DNA of 64,000 bases from Gigaspora margarita (GCA_009809945.1 WTPW01002434.1:22265-86264), one strand, 5' to 3'. Counted from the stretch's first letter, positions 48,876-60,855 are shown. Made by a program: numbers and translations. Notes: generated from the letters alone by a model not told the origin.

Positions 48876-50770
48876 GAGATGTGAGGAGTTGCTGAAAAAA
48901 AAAGAAGAGAATCCTTGTTGGTATGTAGCAGTAGATTGGGATCCTAGTATGAAATGTCTTTGCTGACTATTTTATATATTCCCTAAGCAGATCAAACTTT
49001 GGCTAAAATTTAACGATGTTGTTCTCAATGAATGCACTGTAGCAACTAATCATTATAAAATGGCTCTCTCAATATTTTTTTAATTGTTGATAATCATTTG
49101 CATTCAAGGATGGTAGTGCAGGCACTTGTAGATGATAAGACAATAGAATCTCATTGTTGGATTTTTTAGCAAATAAAGAAAGCTACACGTAATGCAGTGC
49201 CACAAGTAATTTTTACTGATGCAGATCTAGCTGTTTTTGCGACAATTCATGATAAGTTCTCTATAACAAAAGCTCTTTATTGTATATTTCACATTTCTCA
49301 AAATCTATATTTGAATCTCAAAGGTTGTCTTGGAAATCAGTTTGACGAATTTATCAAAAATTTTTATGAAGCGCAATATTCATCAGTTAAGATTATTTTT
49401 GAACATAGATGGAAAAACTTGATTAAGAAATACGATAATAATAAGATAGTAAATTACTTGCAAAGGACTCTTTATTCAACTAAAGAAACTTGGGCAAGAG
49501 CTTTTATTCTAACTTTTTTTACAGCAGGGATGTCATCGACTTCTTGAGTAGAAAGTTACAATGCAAAGATCAAGCATTTAATTTATAATTCTAATATAAC
49601 AATTTTGAAGCTTGCAGAGGTGTTATCAACATGTGTTTCTAAAAAAGACAAAAGAACAGAATATTCACTCTTTCGTGTATCAGTTCCTAAAATCACTTTA
49701 TACTCAATAGCAGATACAATATTACCAAACATTTGCAAACTATTAAAATCATATTTAATAGAAGAAACCCAAAAAATTCAAGAAGATCAAATAGTCCAAG
49801 CTCTTCATTAATATGCCAATTGTGTTACTAAAAATGAAATGCAGACTTTTAATTTAGTAAGAAATATATGTTTGTTTATAATTGACTATACAATTTACTA
49901 ATATTTTGGATATTTTGTACATACATAGGTCAACCTTAACAATTCTAATCTGCTAAATAGAAACTATATCATCATTACTGCAAAGGCTTTACTTGATCTT
50001 ATTAATTCTAATGATGTTTTAGAAATGTGGACTGTACGGCATGTTACAGAAAAAGATACACGCACATTATTATTCTATTGCAAAATGGTCTTCATTTGTT
50101 CTCATATTTTGAACATTCCAACTATGGATTTGTCTGCCGTCATTTCTTTCAAGTTATGCTATGCACGAATATTGCAACCTTTTATATTCAATTAATACAC
50201 TCTCACTGGTACAAGGAAGTACATAATGATCAATCATATGAACCCTTTGTAGTTGCACCAAAATTTGAAAAAAACTTATCACTTACTATTTCGATTAATT
50301 AAGCCAGTATTAATACAAACAGAATACAAGATATTAACTAAAAAATTATAAAAGAGCACCGATTATATGGAGAAATATGGTGAAAGGCATGAGTAGCTAT
50401 ACTTCTAGCAGTTCAAAATCATAATTGCAATTTTATTGAAATTTTAAATAAATATTTGAAGGAGCATCAAACAGAACAACTAAATGAACAACTTAATGAA
50501 CAGTCTGATGAGCAATCTAATGTTGAAGAAAGTTGTAGTGAATCTAATAAAGAAAACATTGATCCTAAAGACTTGGCGAATCCCCATAAACAAAAATCAA
50601 AAAAAGACCAAAAAGGACTGATAGAAAACAGTGAGCAAATGAACCATCAAAAGAAAAAAGACAACAATTGTAATGTGGAATCTGTAATAGCTTGGGTCAT
50701 AATCGAAGAAGTTGTAGTGAAAACAAAGATAACAACTAGTATAATACATCTACTATATAACACTAAAAAA
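48876..50770 (+). pseudogene. FAR1-like MULE transposase, catalytic and C-terminal part
   Basis: Continuation of 43727-44621. Order: NPCWYVAVDWDPS (48912), LFYIFPKQIKLW, then VIFTDADLAVFATI (49207, second catalytic Asp region), CIFHISQNLYLNLKG, and VESYNAKIKHL after a stop at 49545. In another frame comes a SWIM zinc finger, FEHSNYGFVCRHFFQVM, then HSHWYKEV (50110-50215). Next is an Asn/Glu/Gln-rich linker (50456-50660), and in a third frame a CCHC knuckle CGICNSLGHNRRSC (50674-50715). Stops at 48964, 49167 and 49545 sit where Arg or Gln is expected. Together with the N-terminal part this is a nearly complete but dead MULE gene of about 650-700 codons. Confidence 0.8.
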
Positions 50771-50774
50771 AAAT

Positions 50775-51380
50775 CATAATACTATATACCGTATGTTTAG
50801 AAATTTGCTCTGTTCATTTATATGTATTATGTATAGCATAACTCTAGTAGTATTATATTTACATCAATATAATATCATAAGAATTTATTTCTAAATTAGC
50901 AGAATGAAAGAAGGTATAACTGTATCTTATCAGTAGCCAAAACTGATACAACATTTGAATTTTTTTATTGGCATAAATATTTAGACAGTTCAAATTCGAT
51001 AATTTATAATATTTAACTAGCAAATCTTTTAATTTATTCTATAGATTAAATATGCGTATATATGTAAGACCAATAATAATAAAGTAATAAAAATACTATT
51101 AGAATTTCTTTACAATAACATTACTGTTACTTCTTTAAAACTTTCGCTAGTTGACTTTAGCTTTGAAGAATTATAAACAATAGACAACTTGATAATAAAA
51201 CCAGAAGTAGTATAAACAAATGCTACAAATAGTTAGTATATAAAATGGAACTCAAGATTTAATTAGATTTAATGAGAGTAAGTATTCTTATTAATGTCAA
51301 TAGTTAAAGACAAAGTTATACATTTTCAATTTATGCATGTTTAATATGAATACACCATATTATTTTTAGGATTAGTGATG
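50775..51380. other. AT-rich spacer
   Basis: Downstream of the MULE gene. No supported gene or element; the MULE terminal inverted repeat could not be identified. Confidence 0.35.
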
Positions 51381-51386
51381 CTAAAA

Positions 51387-51518
51387 ATGAATTTCACAAT
51401 TGTTTAGTGATTTTACAAAGAAGCAAATTGAATAATTTAGTAATACAGAAATTCTATAGTGATCAAGTCTAAGCTCTACACTTTTGTGAATTACTAAATA
51501 ATTGTGAAATTAATTCTG
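51387..51518. repeat. Inverted repeat
   Basis: GAATTTCACAATTGTTTAGT pairs with ACTAAATAATTGTGAAATTA around a 50-base loop. Confidence 0.65.
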
Positions 51519-51589
51519 CATATGTGGAATTAATTCACCGGTTAGGATATTATTAGTGCAATCGGTTCTACATTAAAATTTGCACAGGG

Positions 51590-51745
51590 ATTACTATCGA
51601 TTTTTATCGGTTATTGGTTAGTAATCGATTTAAATCCCCTCTGACGAGGACTATTGATTAAGATAGTAATCGATAATAATCGATAGATATCAGATTAAAA
51701 AATTACGATTAGTATTATTTAATAACGAATAATGATTTTAATCGA
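51590..51745. repeat. GGGGATT block plus TATCGAT island 3
   Basis: Repeats the block of 44625-44678, then AGTAATCGATAATAATCGATAG and diverging AT-rich sequence. Confidence 0.7.
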
Positions 51746-51939
51746 TTTTTTTTAATTGTACCAATATCAATACTATTCAATACTATTATACTTTATACTT
51801 ATTACTCATATTTAGTAAATTAATATTAATATCAAATATTACTTTTTATAATGCAGACAAATGCAATTTGAATTTTATTGATTATAAGAAATATATATTG
51901 CTAAATTACATACAACGAATATGACTAATTAAAACTAAA

Positions 51940-53142
51940 CTAATCATCATAATTATCAAGCCCAAACAAATCCCCAATTCTTCCTGCGAAAGACCCTGAG
52001 AAGATATCCTAGATTCTGATTTGGGAGTATTTTGCCGTGAATCAGAGGGGTGCTAAACCTCTGATTCATTATTCGTAATTGTTTCAGATGAATTATATGA
52101 CAGACCATCGTTATTAAAATCGTTCTATATTTATTAAAACATTAGTATAGTATAAAATATTATACAATAAAGAAATAAAAAAATGGTAAATATATACAAG
52201 ATACTTCTCTATATGAGGTTTTATATTTTTCTCATCACATGTAATGCTCTTGGATTTTGGATTTAAAAATATGTCGCATACCACAAGTGAAAAAGCACAA
52301 TGTTCACTTGTTAGAGTGGGAACCATAATTTCCGAAAATGTAGCCCTTGCTATTGCAGAGATCCAGAACACATTTTCACTGTTTGTTTCAAACAATAAGT
52401 GATGACACTTGCCTATTTTTGGATTTTCTTTCCATTTTACAATTATGGAGGCCTTGGTGTTGCTTTTCAAGAAGGGCAACCGTTCTGAGCCAAAAACTTT
52501 CCACATAGCTGACCTAATGCTCTGCAATGCTGCACCTCGATTATTCTTCATTTTTTGAAGGAGCTATTATCACAAATTTATTAAGTGAGAATGATTAAAA
52601 TAGTAATTAATAATATCATAATGAAAAGATGACAATGATATTAATTGTTATTGTTAGTAATCAATAAAATAACAAGATTAAAAAAATATATATATTATCG
52701 ATTAATAACGTATCGCACTACACCATTCACCGTGAAAACAGTTTGTAAACTGATTCAAACTCATACTTTGCATAAAATCAGGAAGTTTCTCCTCAAGGTA
52801 ACTCTTCAACGCCTCCTTCAGGACACTCTGGTTTGGGTAAACATGGTACGGAAATAAACGTTTTACAATACTAGTATATATCCCCTTTAAAAAAAAATAA
52901 AAAAACAAAAAACATTTACAACGAATATATTTGATATAAAAAAAAAAATATTTAGAAAGAAATTTACTTATGTCCATCACTTGAGGGGAGAGTTCATTCT
53001 CTTGCTTGTCTCTTTTTCTCTTTAGTTTAGTTTTTATTTTTCGAACATCTTCATTGAGCCATTTGAGTAATAGGTACAGCTGCTGATTTTGGGTGTAGAG
53101 CCTTCCAAATTCTTGGCGGTAGCGGTGGTGGTGACGGTCTTA

Positions 53143-53174
<32 letters not shown>

Positions 53175-53878
53175 GAAGTTTCTCATTAATAAAAAAAAAA
53201 AAAAAAAAGTTTCCATTCGAAGAAAAACAAAAAAAAACAAAAGGCTTATATATCATGTATTGAAATTTTACCGGTACGTNGTGCATCTTGATTGGTTGAT
53301 CTTTCACGTGATCTTCCTTGATTGGTTGATCTTTCACGGGATCTTCCTCGATGTTCTGGATCAGGTGAANGCTGCGGTGAGGAACGATTTCCATCGTTAT
53401 CCTGGGATTCATAGTGAGAAGGTGGGAGTGCTTGAGAAGGTTGACGAGAAGGTTGACAAAATTGTTGATGAGATTGTCGATGAGAGGATTGGCGAGAGTG
53501 TTGTTGAAATGTTTGTTGCTGGCGACTTCTTCCACTCATTTTGGAGAAAATGCTTTGTACGCTTAAAATACTTTCTGATGATGAATCATAATCATCACAA
53601 TAAGTATTATAAGATTGTTTTTGAGGGTTAGCATTAATAGATATTTGTTGATGATAATTGGAATTATATGGTGTATTAGAAACTGGTTGAGATAGTTAAA
53701 AACGAAAAGTATGAGGTGTTTGTTGGGAATTAGAGGAATCATAAGAAACTGATTAAGAACAAACATTTAGAGATGGTTGTTTAGAGTTAGAAACCGATTG
53801 AGAATGAACAGTTTGAGATGGTTCGTTATTATATGGTGTATTAGGAGTAGTGAAAAGTAAGTTTTTTGTATTTTTCAT
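51940..53878 (-). pseudogene. Spliced gene of an unrecognised repeated family
   Basis: Reads on the minus strand from ATG 53878. Exon 1 (to 53272, GTAAAA donor) is Ser/Asn/Gln-rich and includes SRQQQTFQQHSRQSSH and two copies of GRSRERSTNQ. It has in-frame TAA codons at 53753 and 53696 and Ns at 53370 and 53280. A later ATG at 53539 is in the same frame, so translation could start there. Exon 2 (53138-52968) keeps phase and encodes a coiled-coil-like KWLNEDVRKIKTKLKRKRDK and ENELSPQVMDI. Exon 3 (about 52872-52710) has FPYHVYPNQSV, LEEKLPDFMQSMS and CFHGEWCSAIRY. Exon 4 (about 52565-52220) has MKNNRGAALQSIRSAMWKVF, FWISAIARATFSE and HCAFSLVVCDIFLNPKS. A last exon (about 52130) runs through a TAG at 52053 to a stop at 51940. 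The joins before exons 3 and 4 do not keep frame with visible sites. Function unknown. Confidence 0.6.
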
Positions 53879-54228
53879 TGTTCCAAAATTACAAAAAAGT
53901 ATTTCAAAAATGTTTTTACCTTCAAATGCTAGAAATTTGTTGTATTTAAATAATTGTAAAGGCTTTTGTAAGCAGAGAAAAAAAATTAAAACATAATGAT
54001 GAAAAAGGTACCGGAAGAAAAGAAAAGATACTTATCTTATTTGTATACTTATCTCATTGTAAGCAGGAAAAAAAAATAAAAATAATGAAACGTAATGATG
54101 AAAAACGTATGAGTGAAAAAAATTTGAATGATGAAAACATAACTAAAGAAAAAAAATTTGAAAGATACTTATTTGTTGTTTTGATCATTATACTTGTAAT
54201 GAGATTTATCGCATAGCTGAGTTGAATG
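53879..54228. other. AT-rich intergenic stretch
   Basis: Between the minus-strand gene start and a hairpin. It would hold the upstream region of that gene; no clear promoter word. Confidence 0.35.
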
Positions 54229-54362
54229 AGAAAACCCGAGTCATCGGGCTTTCAATTATATTTTGTAATGGACATAATCGATTCAATTTATTAGACAATA
54301 AATTAAATCAATTATGTCCGTTACAAAAGATAATTGAAAGCCCAATGGCTCAGGTTTTTCTT
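54229..54362. repeat. Hairpin MITE
   Basis: CATCGGGCTTTCAATTATAT and TAATTGAAAGCCCAATGG, and GTAATGGACATAATCGATT with AATCAATTATGTCCGTTAC, form a long near-perfect hairpin. Confidence 0.8.
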
Positions 54363-54599
54363 TGGCGGCTCTCATTTAATGTTGCACATATTAGGTCATG
54401 CATAATATGATGCTAGTTGTTTACGATATTTTCTCGCGTATGAAATTCGTTTGAAAAATAAAGTTAAATTGATTTAAATCGATATAAATCAATATAAATA
54501 GATACAAACAGATACAAATCAAATTCTCTGAATATTATATATTCTTACAGATTTTCTTTCTTTGATCCTTTATAATTGATAATCACTTTAATTCAATAT

Positions 54600-55042
54600 T
54601 TTTTTTTTACTTTTTTTCATTTGTCATTTACTTTTCTCTTTAAAACCGAGGAACAGAATCCAATCTAGGTTCCGGTGTTCTAGCACTCTTTTATTTTCTC
54701 ATTTTATCTCTTTTTTTCTTCGCTTGATTTCGCTTAATATTGTTATTGTCAGTTTCATCTTTTACCTTTCGATCTCTCTATCCTCTTTATTCATTTTATT
54801 TACTCAATTTGCTTTTATTTCTTTTTCTCATTCTCTCATTTGCTTTTTTTTTATTTCTTTCGTTTATTTCGCTTTCTTTTGCTTTCGTATTTTCGTTTTC
54901 TTTCATTTTTTTCGCCTTTTAACCGTTATTATTCGCTTCCTCTCTTTCTCTTATTTGCTTTCTTTTCCCTATTTCTTTCGCTTCTTTACTTTATTTCTCT
55001 TCAGTTTTTTTCTACTTTTCTGTTTCTCTATTTTTTTTCAAA
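54600..55042 (+). promoter_or_regulatory. Pyrimidine-rich promoter/leader of the transposase gene
   Basis: About 440 bases rich in CTTT, TTTCG and CTCT words just upstream of ATG 55043. The overlapping Phe/Ser-rich frames at 54724-55166 are composition artefacts. Confidence 0.5.
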
Positions 55043-55965
55043 ATGCGTTGGCAATGTCCTTATTGTCCTCGTGATTTTTCAAAATCTAGTTCATTATCTC
55101 AACACATTTCTTAAAGTCATCCTTATATTAATGAGGCAAGTCAAACTGATCTTGACGAGCAAGTGAATGCTAGCATTTATAATCTTCCAGATTATAGTTC
55201 TAGTTATGATTCTTATACAGATGAATCTTCTATAATATATGGAGTAAATTAGTAATAATTTGTCAATAAAGTTTTAAAACGATAATTAATAATTATACTT
55301 AAATAAGAACAAAGTTATGTCAGATTCTGGGTTAGATTCTCCTATGCAAACAGAAAATAACTATGATGAAAATTCAATGACATATGAAGTTAGTTGTGTT
55401 ATAAATGCTATTATAAGTTATAAAACGCTATATAATGATTGTATGAATAAGTTATAAAACGTTATATAATAATTGTATGTTAGAACGAAGACGTATCAGC
55501 ATTATACATGAGGAGAAAGCATTTCAGATTTGACAATCCGAAATTAAAATTTGATGACAAAATTGTTTTTGATCTATTTTACTTGAAAGATGAAATTATT
55601 TGATACTTTTTTTGAATAGACGAAATTATAAGAAATATATCTATATAAATTTTATTTGCTCTTTCTTATAAAAAATTTTAATTTTCTCTAATGAAAATGA
55701 AATAGGCCTTTTTCAAAAATCAATTTCGGTGGCATCACTAATCAGCATCACCTTATTCTGATATTACCAATATGGAAACAGAGCATCTTTCAGCAGATTC
55801 TGAGTCTTCTTTCATATCTATTGAAATTGATCCAGAAGACTACAAAGGTGCTTCACCCGATGATACAATTCATAACCTTCTATATCCACACGAAGTTGAT
55901 TGGCCCAACGATGCATATCATGAATTTATAGAAATTATCAGTAAACATCAACTATCTAATTCGGT

Positions 55966-56502
55966 TGGGGGCATCCATAAATAACGTTATGTACCCCTAC
56001 ATAGTAGCTCTTGACCCCTCCCCTCTACTATATAAAAAAATTTTTAAAAATCCGTATGTTTATATATAAAATTTTACAAAAACTTGAATATATAATGACC
56101 CAGTGATCTAATCTGGATGATTTTGGTACCATTCGATTCGTCTCTATGAGACGAATCCAATGGTACCAAAATCATTTCATTTGGATCACTGGATCACGTT
56201 TTATTAACAAAATACTATTGATTTTATAGTAATTTTATAAGAAAACATAATAACCAATAGTATTTCGTTAATAAAACGTGATCCAGTAATCCAAATCAAA
56301 TGAAATTGGTACCATTCGATTCCTCTCCTTGAGACGGTTCGAATGGTACCAAAATCATCCAATTTGGACCACTGGGTCAAGTTTTAGACAAATTTTAATA
56401 AAAAAATGCGTTATGTTGGAGGGGACCCCCTCTATATATTGGAAAATCGTTATATTTTGGGGGACCCCCCCCCTCAAGCATAACGTTATTTATGGATGCC
56501 CC
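55966..56502. mobile_element. MITE inserted in the transposase coding region
   Basis: Ends GGGGGCATCCATAAATAACG and its exact complement CGTTATTTATGGATGCCCCC. Removing it joins SNSVG to GDAFIKF in frame with a two-to-three-base duplication (TT or TTG). It holds two palindromic GGTACCA units (56095-56205, 56280-56390). About 0.54 kb. Confidence 0.85.
56095..56390. repeat. GGTACCATTCGAAT palindromic units (2 copies)
   Basis: Each unit reads inward from a GATCCA/TGATCTAATCTGGAT end through ATGATTTTGGTACCATTCGA to a short CTC..GAGACGA turn, then back. The two units are separated by an AT-rich inverted link, AAAACGTGATCC. Confidence 0.8.
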
Positions 56503-57974
56503 CTTGGTGATGCTTTTATAAAATTTTTCAATAAGCATTCAAACCTGGATGTTTCGCCTTTTCCTCCAACAACAAAGTTTGAAAAGGAATTTTTGGATAA
56601 TTCAACAATCCCTCACATGATGTTCAAAGAAATTCCTATTATAACGTTTTAAAGCGTTAAGTACACATTTTCTATCAATCATTAATAAAGACAATAAAGT
56701 CTTTATTAATGATCAATAGTATAAATCAGCAATTAGTTCTTAAATTTGTAAATAAAAGGAATAATATAGAATGCTATATCTTTGAAGAGCAATATAATTG
56801 CCTCTGGTGGGAACAAGAAGAATCGTCATTACTTCTTGGGCAACGATTACTATCGATAATCCTTTATTCTGATGCAACGACCCTAGACCATATGGGGAAA
56901 TCTTCCGGACACCCTATATTTTTATCCTTAGGTAACATTAGTGTTTAGAATCAGTTTTATTTTTCATATTATAAAATCAGTTTTAATCAAATAAAACCAG
57001 TTTCAAACTCTAGGTAATATTTCCAACTCCCAGTGAAACAAGCCAGAATCTAAAGCTTTAATCGGATACTTACCTATCTTAAAGGCTAAAGATTCCACAA
57101 CAAAAAATTCTAAAGAGTTTTGAAAATTACGAAGAAAAGTCTTTCATGAATGTTTAAAGATTTTACTCAAGCCCATTGCTGATGGTCCGGAGCTTAATTT
57201 CATCGTTCATGGTAACTTAATACCATTTGTCCTACGAATTTTAATATTACTGGCTGATTTGCTTGAGGCCAGTAAGATGGCTAACCTTTACCAGTCATCT
57301 GCATCAAGAAGTTCTTGTTATTCGTGTTTAGTATCGAGGGATGACTTGAAAAATATTAACTTGACTAATATACCGTCAAGAACACCTAATTATATGAAAA
57401 AAAGTAATAGAGGATAGTGAAGGAAAGTATTATTCAATTCATCCTGAACCAAATGCATTTTGGGAAATAAGGTATAAATTAAAGTTAATTAGGGTTTATT
57501 AGCATAAGTAAACTAATAAATGCATTATTATTATTATTAATAAGTAAATGCTTTTTTTTGCTTTTAGCAACTTTAATATATACAAGGCTATCNTCCCTGA
57601 TCGAATGCATACCTTAGATCTTGGTCTCTTTAAGTATATGCTAGACTATACTAAAGAACTTCTAAACGACCAGTATGAAAGACAAGTAATACAAATCTTT
57701 GAGCAACGATTAACGCTGATTCCTAGGCAAAAGGGTCTCAAAATATTGAAAAATATATCTGAAATAATACGCATAACAGCAGATGAATTAAGAAATTTAA
57801 TGAAAGTAATAATTTTCATACTTGACAACCTATATAAAGATTATAGGAAGCCAGGAATTAGTAATGAACGGTTGTGCCGTGTACATTACAAATTTCTTCA
57901 GATGTATATTGCATCACGAGAAGAATCATTTACTGACGATTCTTTAAATTAATTATAGGTATAAAACAAATAAG

Positions 57975-58048
57975 ATTTTTGCTAACAAAATCACCCTTCA
58001 GGACTATGTAATTCATAGTCCTGAAGGGTGATTTTGTTAGCAAAAATT
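57975..58048. repeat. Perfect hairpin in a transposase intron
   Basis: Arms of 34-35 bases (ATTTTTGCTAACAAAATCAC..., CCTTCAGGACTATG) are exact complements around TAATT. Confidence 0.9.
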
Positions 58049-58388
58049 CCAAATACATAGCTTTTTACAAACGTTCAATTATTAACGATTAATTTATAGG
58101 AATTAATTGTGGATTGGGCCAAAGAATTCGTTAAAATATTTTCTCAATATTCACCAAGTGGGCTACTATTGCCAAAGCTTCATTCTTGGTGCTATCACGT
58201 AGTACCTGCAATTAGAAAGTATGGGTCAATAAATAGTATGACCACTGAAACTTATGAAACACTTCATAAGGACTATGTAAAAATACCTTATCGAATATCG
58301 AACAAGAAAGACTATATGAAACAAATATTGAATGCAGTATGTTTTAAATATAGTAAATCAGCGTTGGCATTGGACATATGTCCAATAC

Positions 58389-58445
58389 CAACATTGCTTA
58401 GTAGATAATCCCTAAGTATCGCTAATAATCGATTATTAATAGATT
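58389..58445. repeat. Short TATCGAT-type stretch
   Basis: CTAATAATCGATTATTAATAG within the transposase, after the exon ending at 58408. Confidence 0.5.
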
Positions 58446-59249
58446 AAACAGAAAAAACTTACCAAAAAAGAAGTCCCTAAAAAATATCGCCTAACAAAAG
58501 GGTTTGGAAAACTTTTATAGACTTTAATGTTAAGGTCTGAAGAACTGGAAGATTTCCTTCAGAAAAATAGAAATAATTTGAACCCATTAAAGCTGAAGGC
58601 TTTCAAAACCTACTAACTGGCCTTGATGATTTTTTCGAAGCAGAATCAACTGTGTCCCTTGACAAAGATAATCATATAGAAATATTTCTTCTGCATCTTT
58701 AGAAACTACTGATATAATTCGTGCTATATTAAATTTTTATAGGAAACCAATGTTTTCTAACGTTACAGTAAGTGCACCTGATGATCAAGGAAATGAATTA
58801 AATTGGTATGGCTTAGTAAGTATTGGTTTTATTTTATTTGATTTATACATATATTCTAATGCTTTTTCACAATAAATAACGATAATGATAATAATGTCTA
58901 TAAGTGACGAAGTTAGAAAATATTCTCTAACTTCATGAGTAATATATACTAATGCATATAAAAAACATCATTTATAAGATTCTGTTGATACTCAAGTTTT
59001 ACCAAGCGAAAGTCAAAGATCTGTTAAAACTCGCTCTTGTTCATTGGTATGACGAAGTTGGTAAATTATGGGGATGTTCTAAACTAAAATTAATTAAACA
59101 ATACAGTTGTATACCTATAGATAGTATAGATAGAACCGTACATATAGTTGCAAGATTTGAAAAAACAAATGAATATTTAATGAACAGTTTTATGTTCTAA
59201 TAAAAGCGTATATCTAATATTTTAAAGCATATATCCAAATTAAAGTTGC

Positions 59250-59465
59250 TAATTATCGATTAATAATGTAATGATCGATATATAACGATTTTGATTAGTT
59301 CAATAATAATCAATAATTTGATCTACATCGATTACTTACCTATTTTCGTTATTAATCGATTTTTGATATATATCGATTTATAACACGTTAATTGATGTGT
59401 AATGTTTAATTTTAATCGATATAAAACGATTATGCATTATATATCGATATATAGCTACTTGAAAT
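59250..59465. repeat. TATCGAT-rich island 4
   Basis: TAATCGATTTTTGATATATATCG, GATCGATATATAACGAT and similar words, starting about 50 bases after the transposase stop codon. Confidence 0.75.
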
Positions 59466-59904
59466 ATTTCGTGTATTTATTAATTGGTTCTTATTATAGT
59501 TAAATATATAGGTCGAGAAGTATCAATATTATCACACTAGAAGCTTATAAAGTTGTTTGGCACTATATATATTCAGTATATATATATATAATGCATTGTT
59601 AAATTTGCATATTGTGTAACACTATACTAGCTTGTATTACATTATATCACATGATTATATGGGTAGTGCCACGGCACTATAGTGCCATAAAAATATTCCC
59701 AATAAATAATTATATTATTATATTTAATTATATTTTATTAGTGGATTATTATTATATATAAATTATATTATATAAATATAGAAAAAGATTCTATTGGATT
59801 AAATAGTGAGCACAGTAACTGCGCTACAATACTGCGGCTAGGTTATACTAGGTAATACAAGGTTATACTAACTAGTAACTTGGGTAATATAAAACGTGAC
59901 ATGA
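59466..59904. other. AT-rich stretch with a short GTGCCACGGCAC palindrome
   Basis: AT-rich. The short inverted word AGTGCCACGGCACT lies at 59665; a run of GGTTATACTA lies near 59850. No gene. Confidence 0.4.
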
Positions 59905-60150
59905 TTACCTTCAACTACCTCTACACAATTATCCCCAACTATTCTTATACCAATACCTTTACTTATCTCAATACAAATATCCCCATCTACTCTAGTACAA
60001 ATATCCTTACCTATTTGTATACAAATATCTCTATTTATCTTCACACAAATATCTCTAGATATCCCTAAACAAATATCTCTAATTACCTCTGTATTAACTA
60101 TTTGTACAATAATTTAGTAATTATCTCTAACTATCTTCACACAAATTAAC
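59905..60150. repeat. Minisatellite of about 24-28 bases
   Basis: Repeats of the type ACAAATATCTCTACCTATCT with variation, about nine copies. The 62-codon Thr/Tyr-rich frame at 59880 is the repeat read through. Confidence 0.8.
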
Positions 60151-60420
60151 AATAGAATTGTTACACCTCTTAGGTTAGAAAAGTTATAAAAAGGAAGCAT
60201 TTCTCTCTTCCTGTAAAAGTTAGAGTTCCATATCCTCACCTAGAATCTTAGCTTAGAATATTATTTCTTTATATTGTAAATTGTAATATTTCCTCTCTAG
60301 AGTAATTTCTATAGGCAAGATCTATTATTATTTTAATAAAATTATATACTATTCTTAAGGTAAGGGTACCTATTTTTAGGGATCAACCTATTTTCATGGA
60401 TTGTAATATTTCGTAATACC
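60151..60420 (+). other. Possible solo LTR or promoter remnant
   Basis: TTATAAAAAGGAAG at 60185 looks like a TATA box, and TTTTAATAAAATTATA at 60332 like a polyadenylation region about 150 bases later, an LTR-like order. No TG...CA ends or second copy in this window, so it is tentative. Confidence 0.25.
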
Positions 60421-60424
60421 TTAT

Positions 60425-60855
60425 GATTCCATGATCCAATTTGGATAATTTTGGTTTCATTCGAATCGCTTCACTGAGATGATTCTAACAGTACCAAAAT
60501 TAATCAAATTAGGCCACAATATCCTGAGATATAAGATATATTTATTATTTTTTGAGATCATAAATATTTTGTAGAATTATGTATCTCATGATCCTGTGAT
60601 CTGATTTGGATAGTTTTGGTATCATTTGAATTGTCTCATTAAGATGAATCTAATAGCGCTAAATCATCCAAATTGAATCACAGGATCCAGAAATATCTGA
60701 TATTTTCTCTGATTGAATATATTTCTATAAATTGTATATCACGTGACTCAGTGATCCAATTTGGATAGTTTTGGTATCATTTGAATTGTCTTAGTGAGCC
60801 GATTCGAATGGTACCAAAATTATCCAATTCGAATCACAGTCTCAGGATATATAGT
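60425..60855. repeat. GGTACCATTCGAAT palindromic units (3 copies)
   Basis: Three tandem palindromes at about 60425-60540, 60590-60695 and 60745-60850, period about 155-160. Each has TGATCCAATTTGGATAATTT, TTGGTTTCATTCGAAT, a central CACTGAGA and the return arm. Confidence 0.8.

Larger units (their letters stand above)
55043..59200 (+). pseudogene. C2H2-finger (Plavaka/CACTA-like) transposase, broken
   Basis: Exon 1 from ATG 55043 gives a C2H2 finger, CPYCPRDFSKSSSLSQH, with a TAA at 55112, then an acidic stretch to a GTAAAT donor at 55244. Short exons follow (SDSGLDSPMQTEN at 55321; NEDVSALYMRRKHFRF at 55491). Exons then carry METEHLSADSESS, YPHEVDWPNDAYHEFIEI and KHQLSNSVG (55772-55966). A MITE interrupts here; coding resumes GDAFIKFFNKHSNLDVSPFP (56505). 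Conserved parts are LLSIILYSDATTLDHMGKSS (56845-56905), FHECLKILLKPIADGPELNF (57145), DRMHTLDLGLFKYMLD (57601), KLHSWCYHVVPAIRKYGSIN (58177) and the C-terminus QAKVKDLLKLALVHWYDEVG to a stop at 59200. Stops at 55739, 56650, 57034 and 57121 and a frame change after 56650 inactivate it. The superfamily name is from memory of fungal Plavaka proteins and is less sure than the transposase call. Confidence 0.65.

Noticed and set aside
54724-55166. Three overlapping Phe/Ser-rich hydrophobic frames
   Set aside because: They arise from a pyrimidine-rich leader; the supported coding start in this region is the C2H2 finger at 55043 in a different reading.
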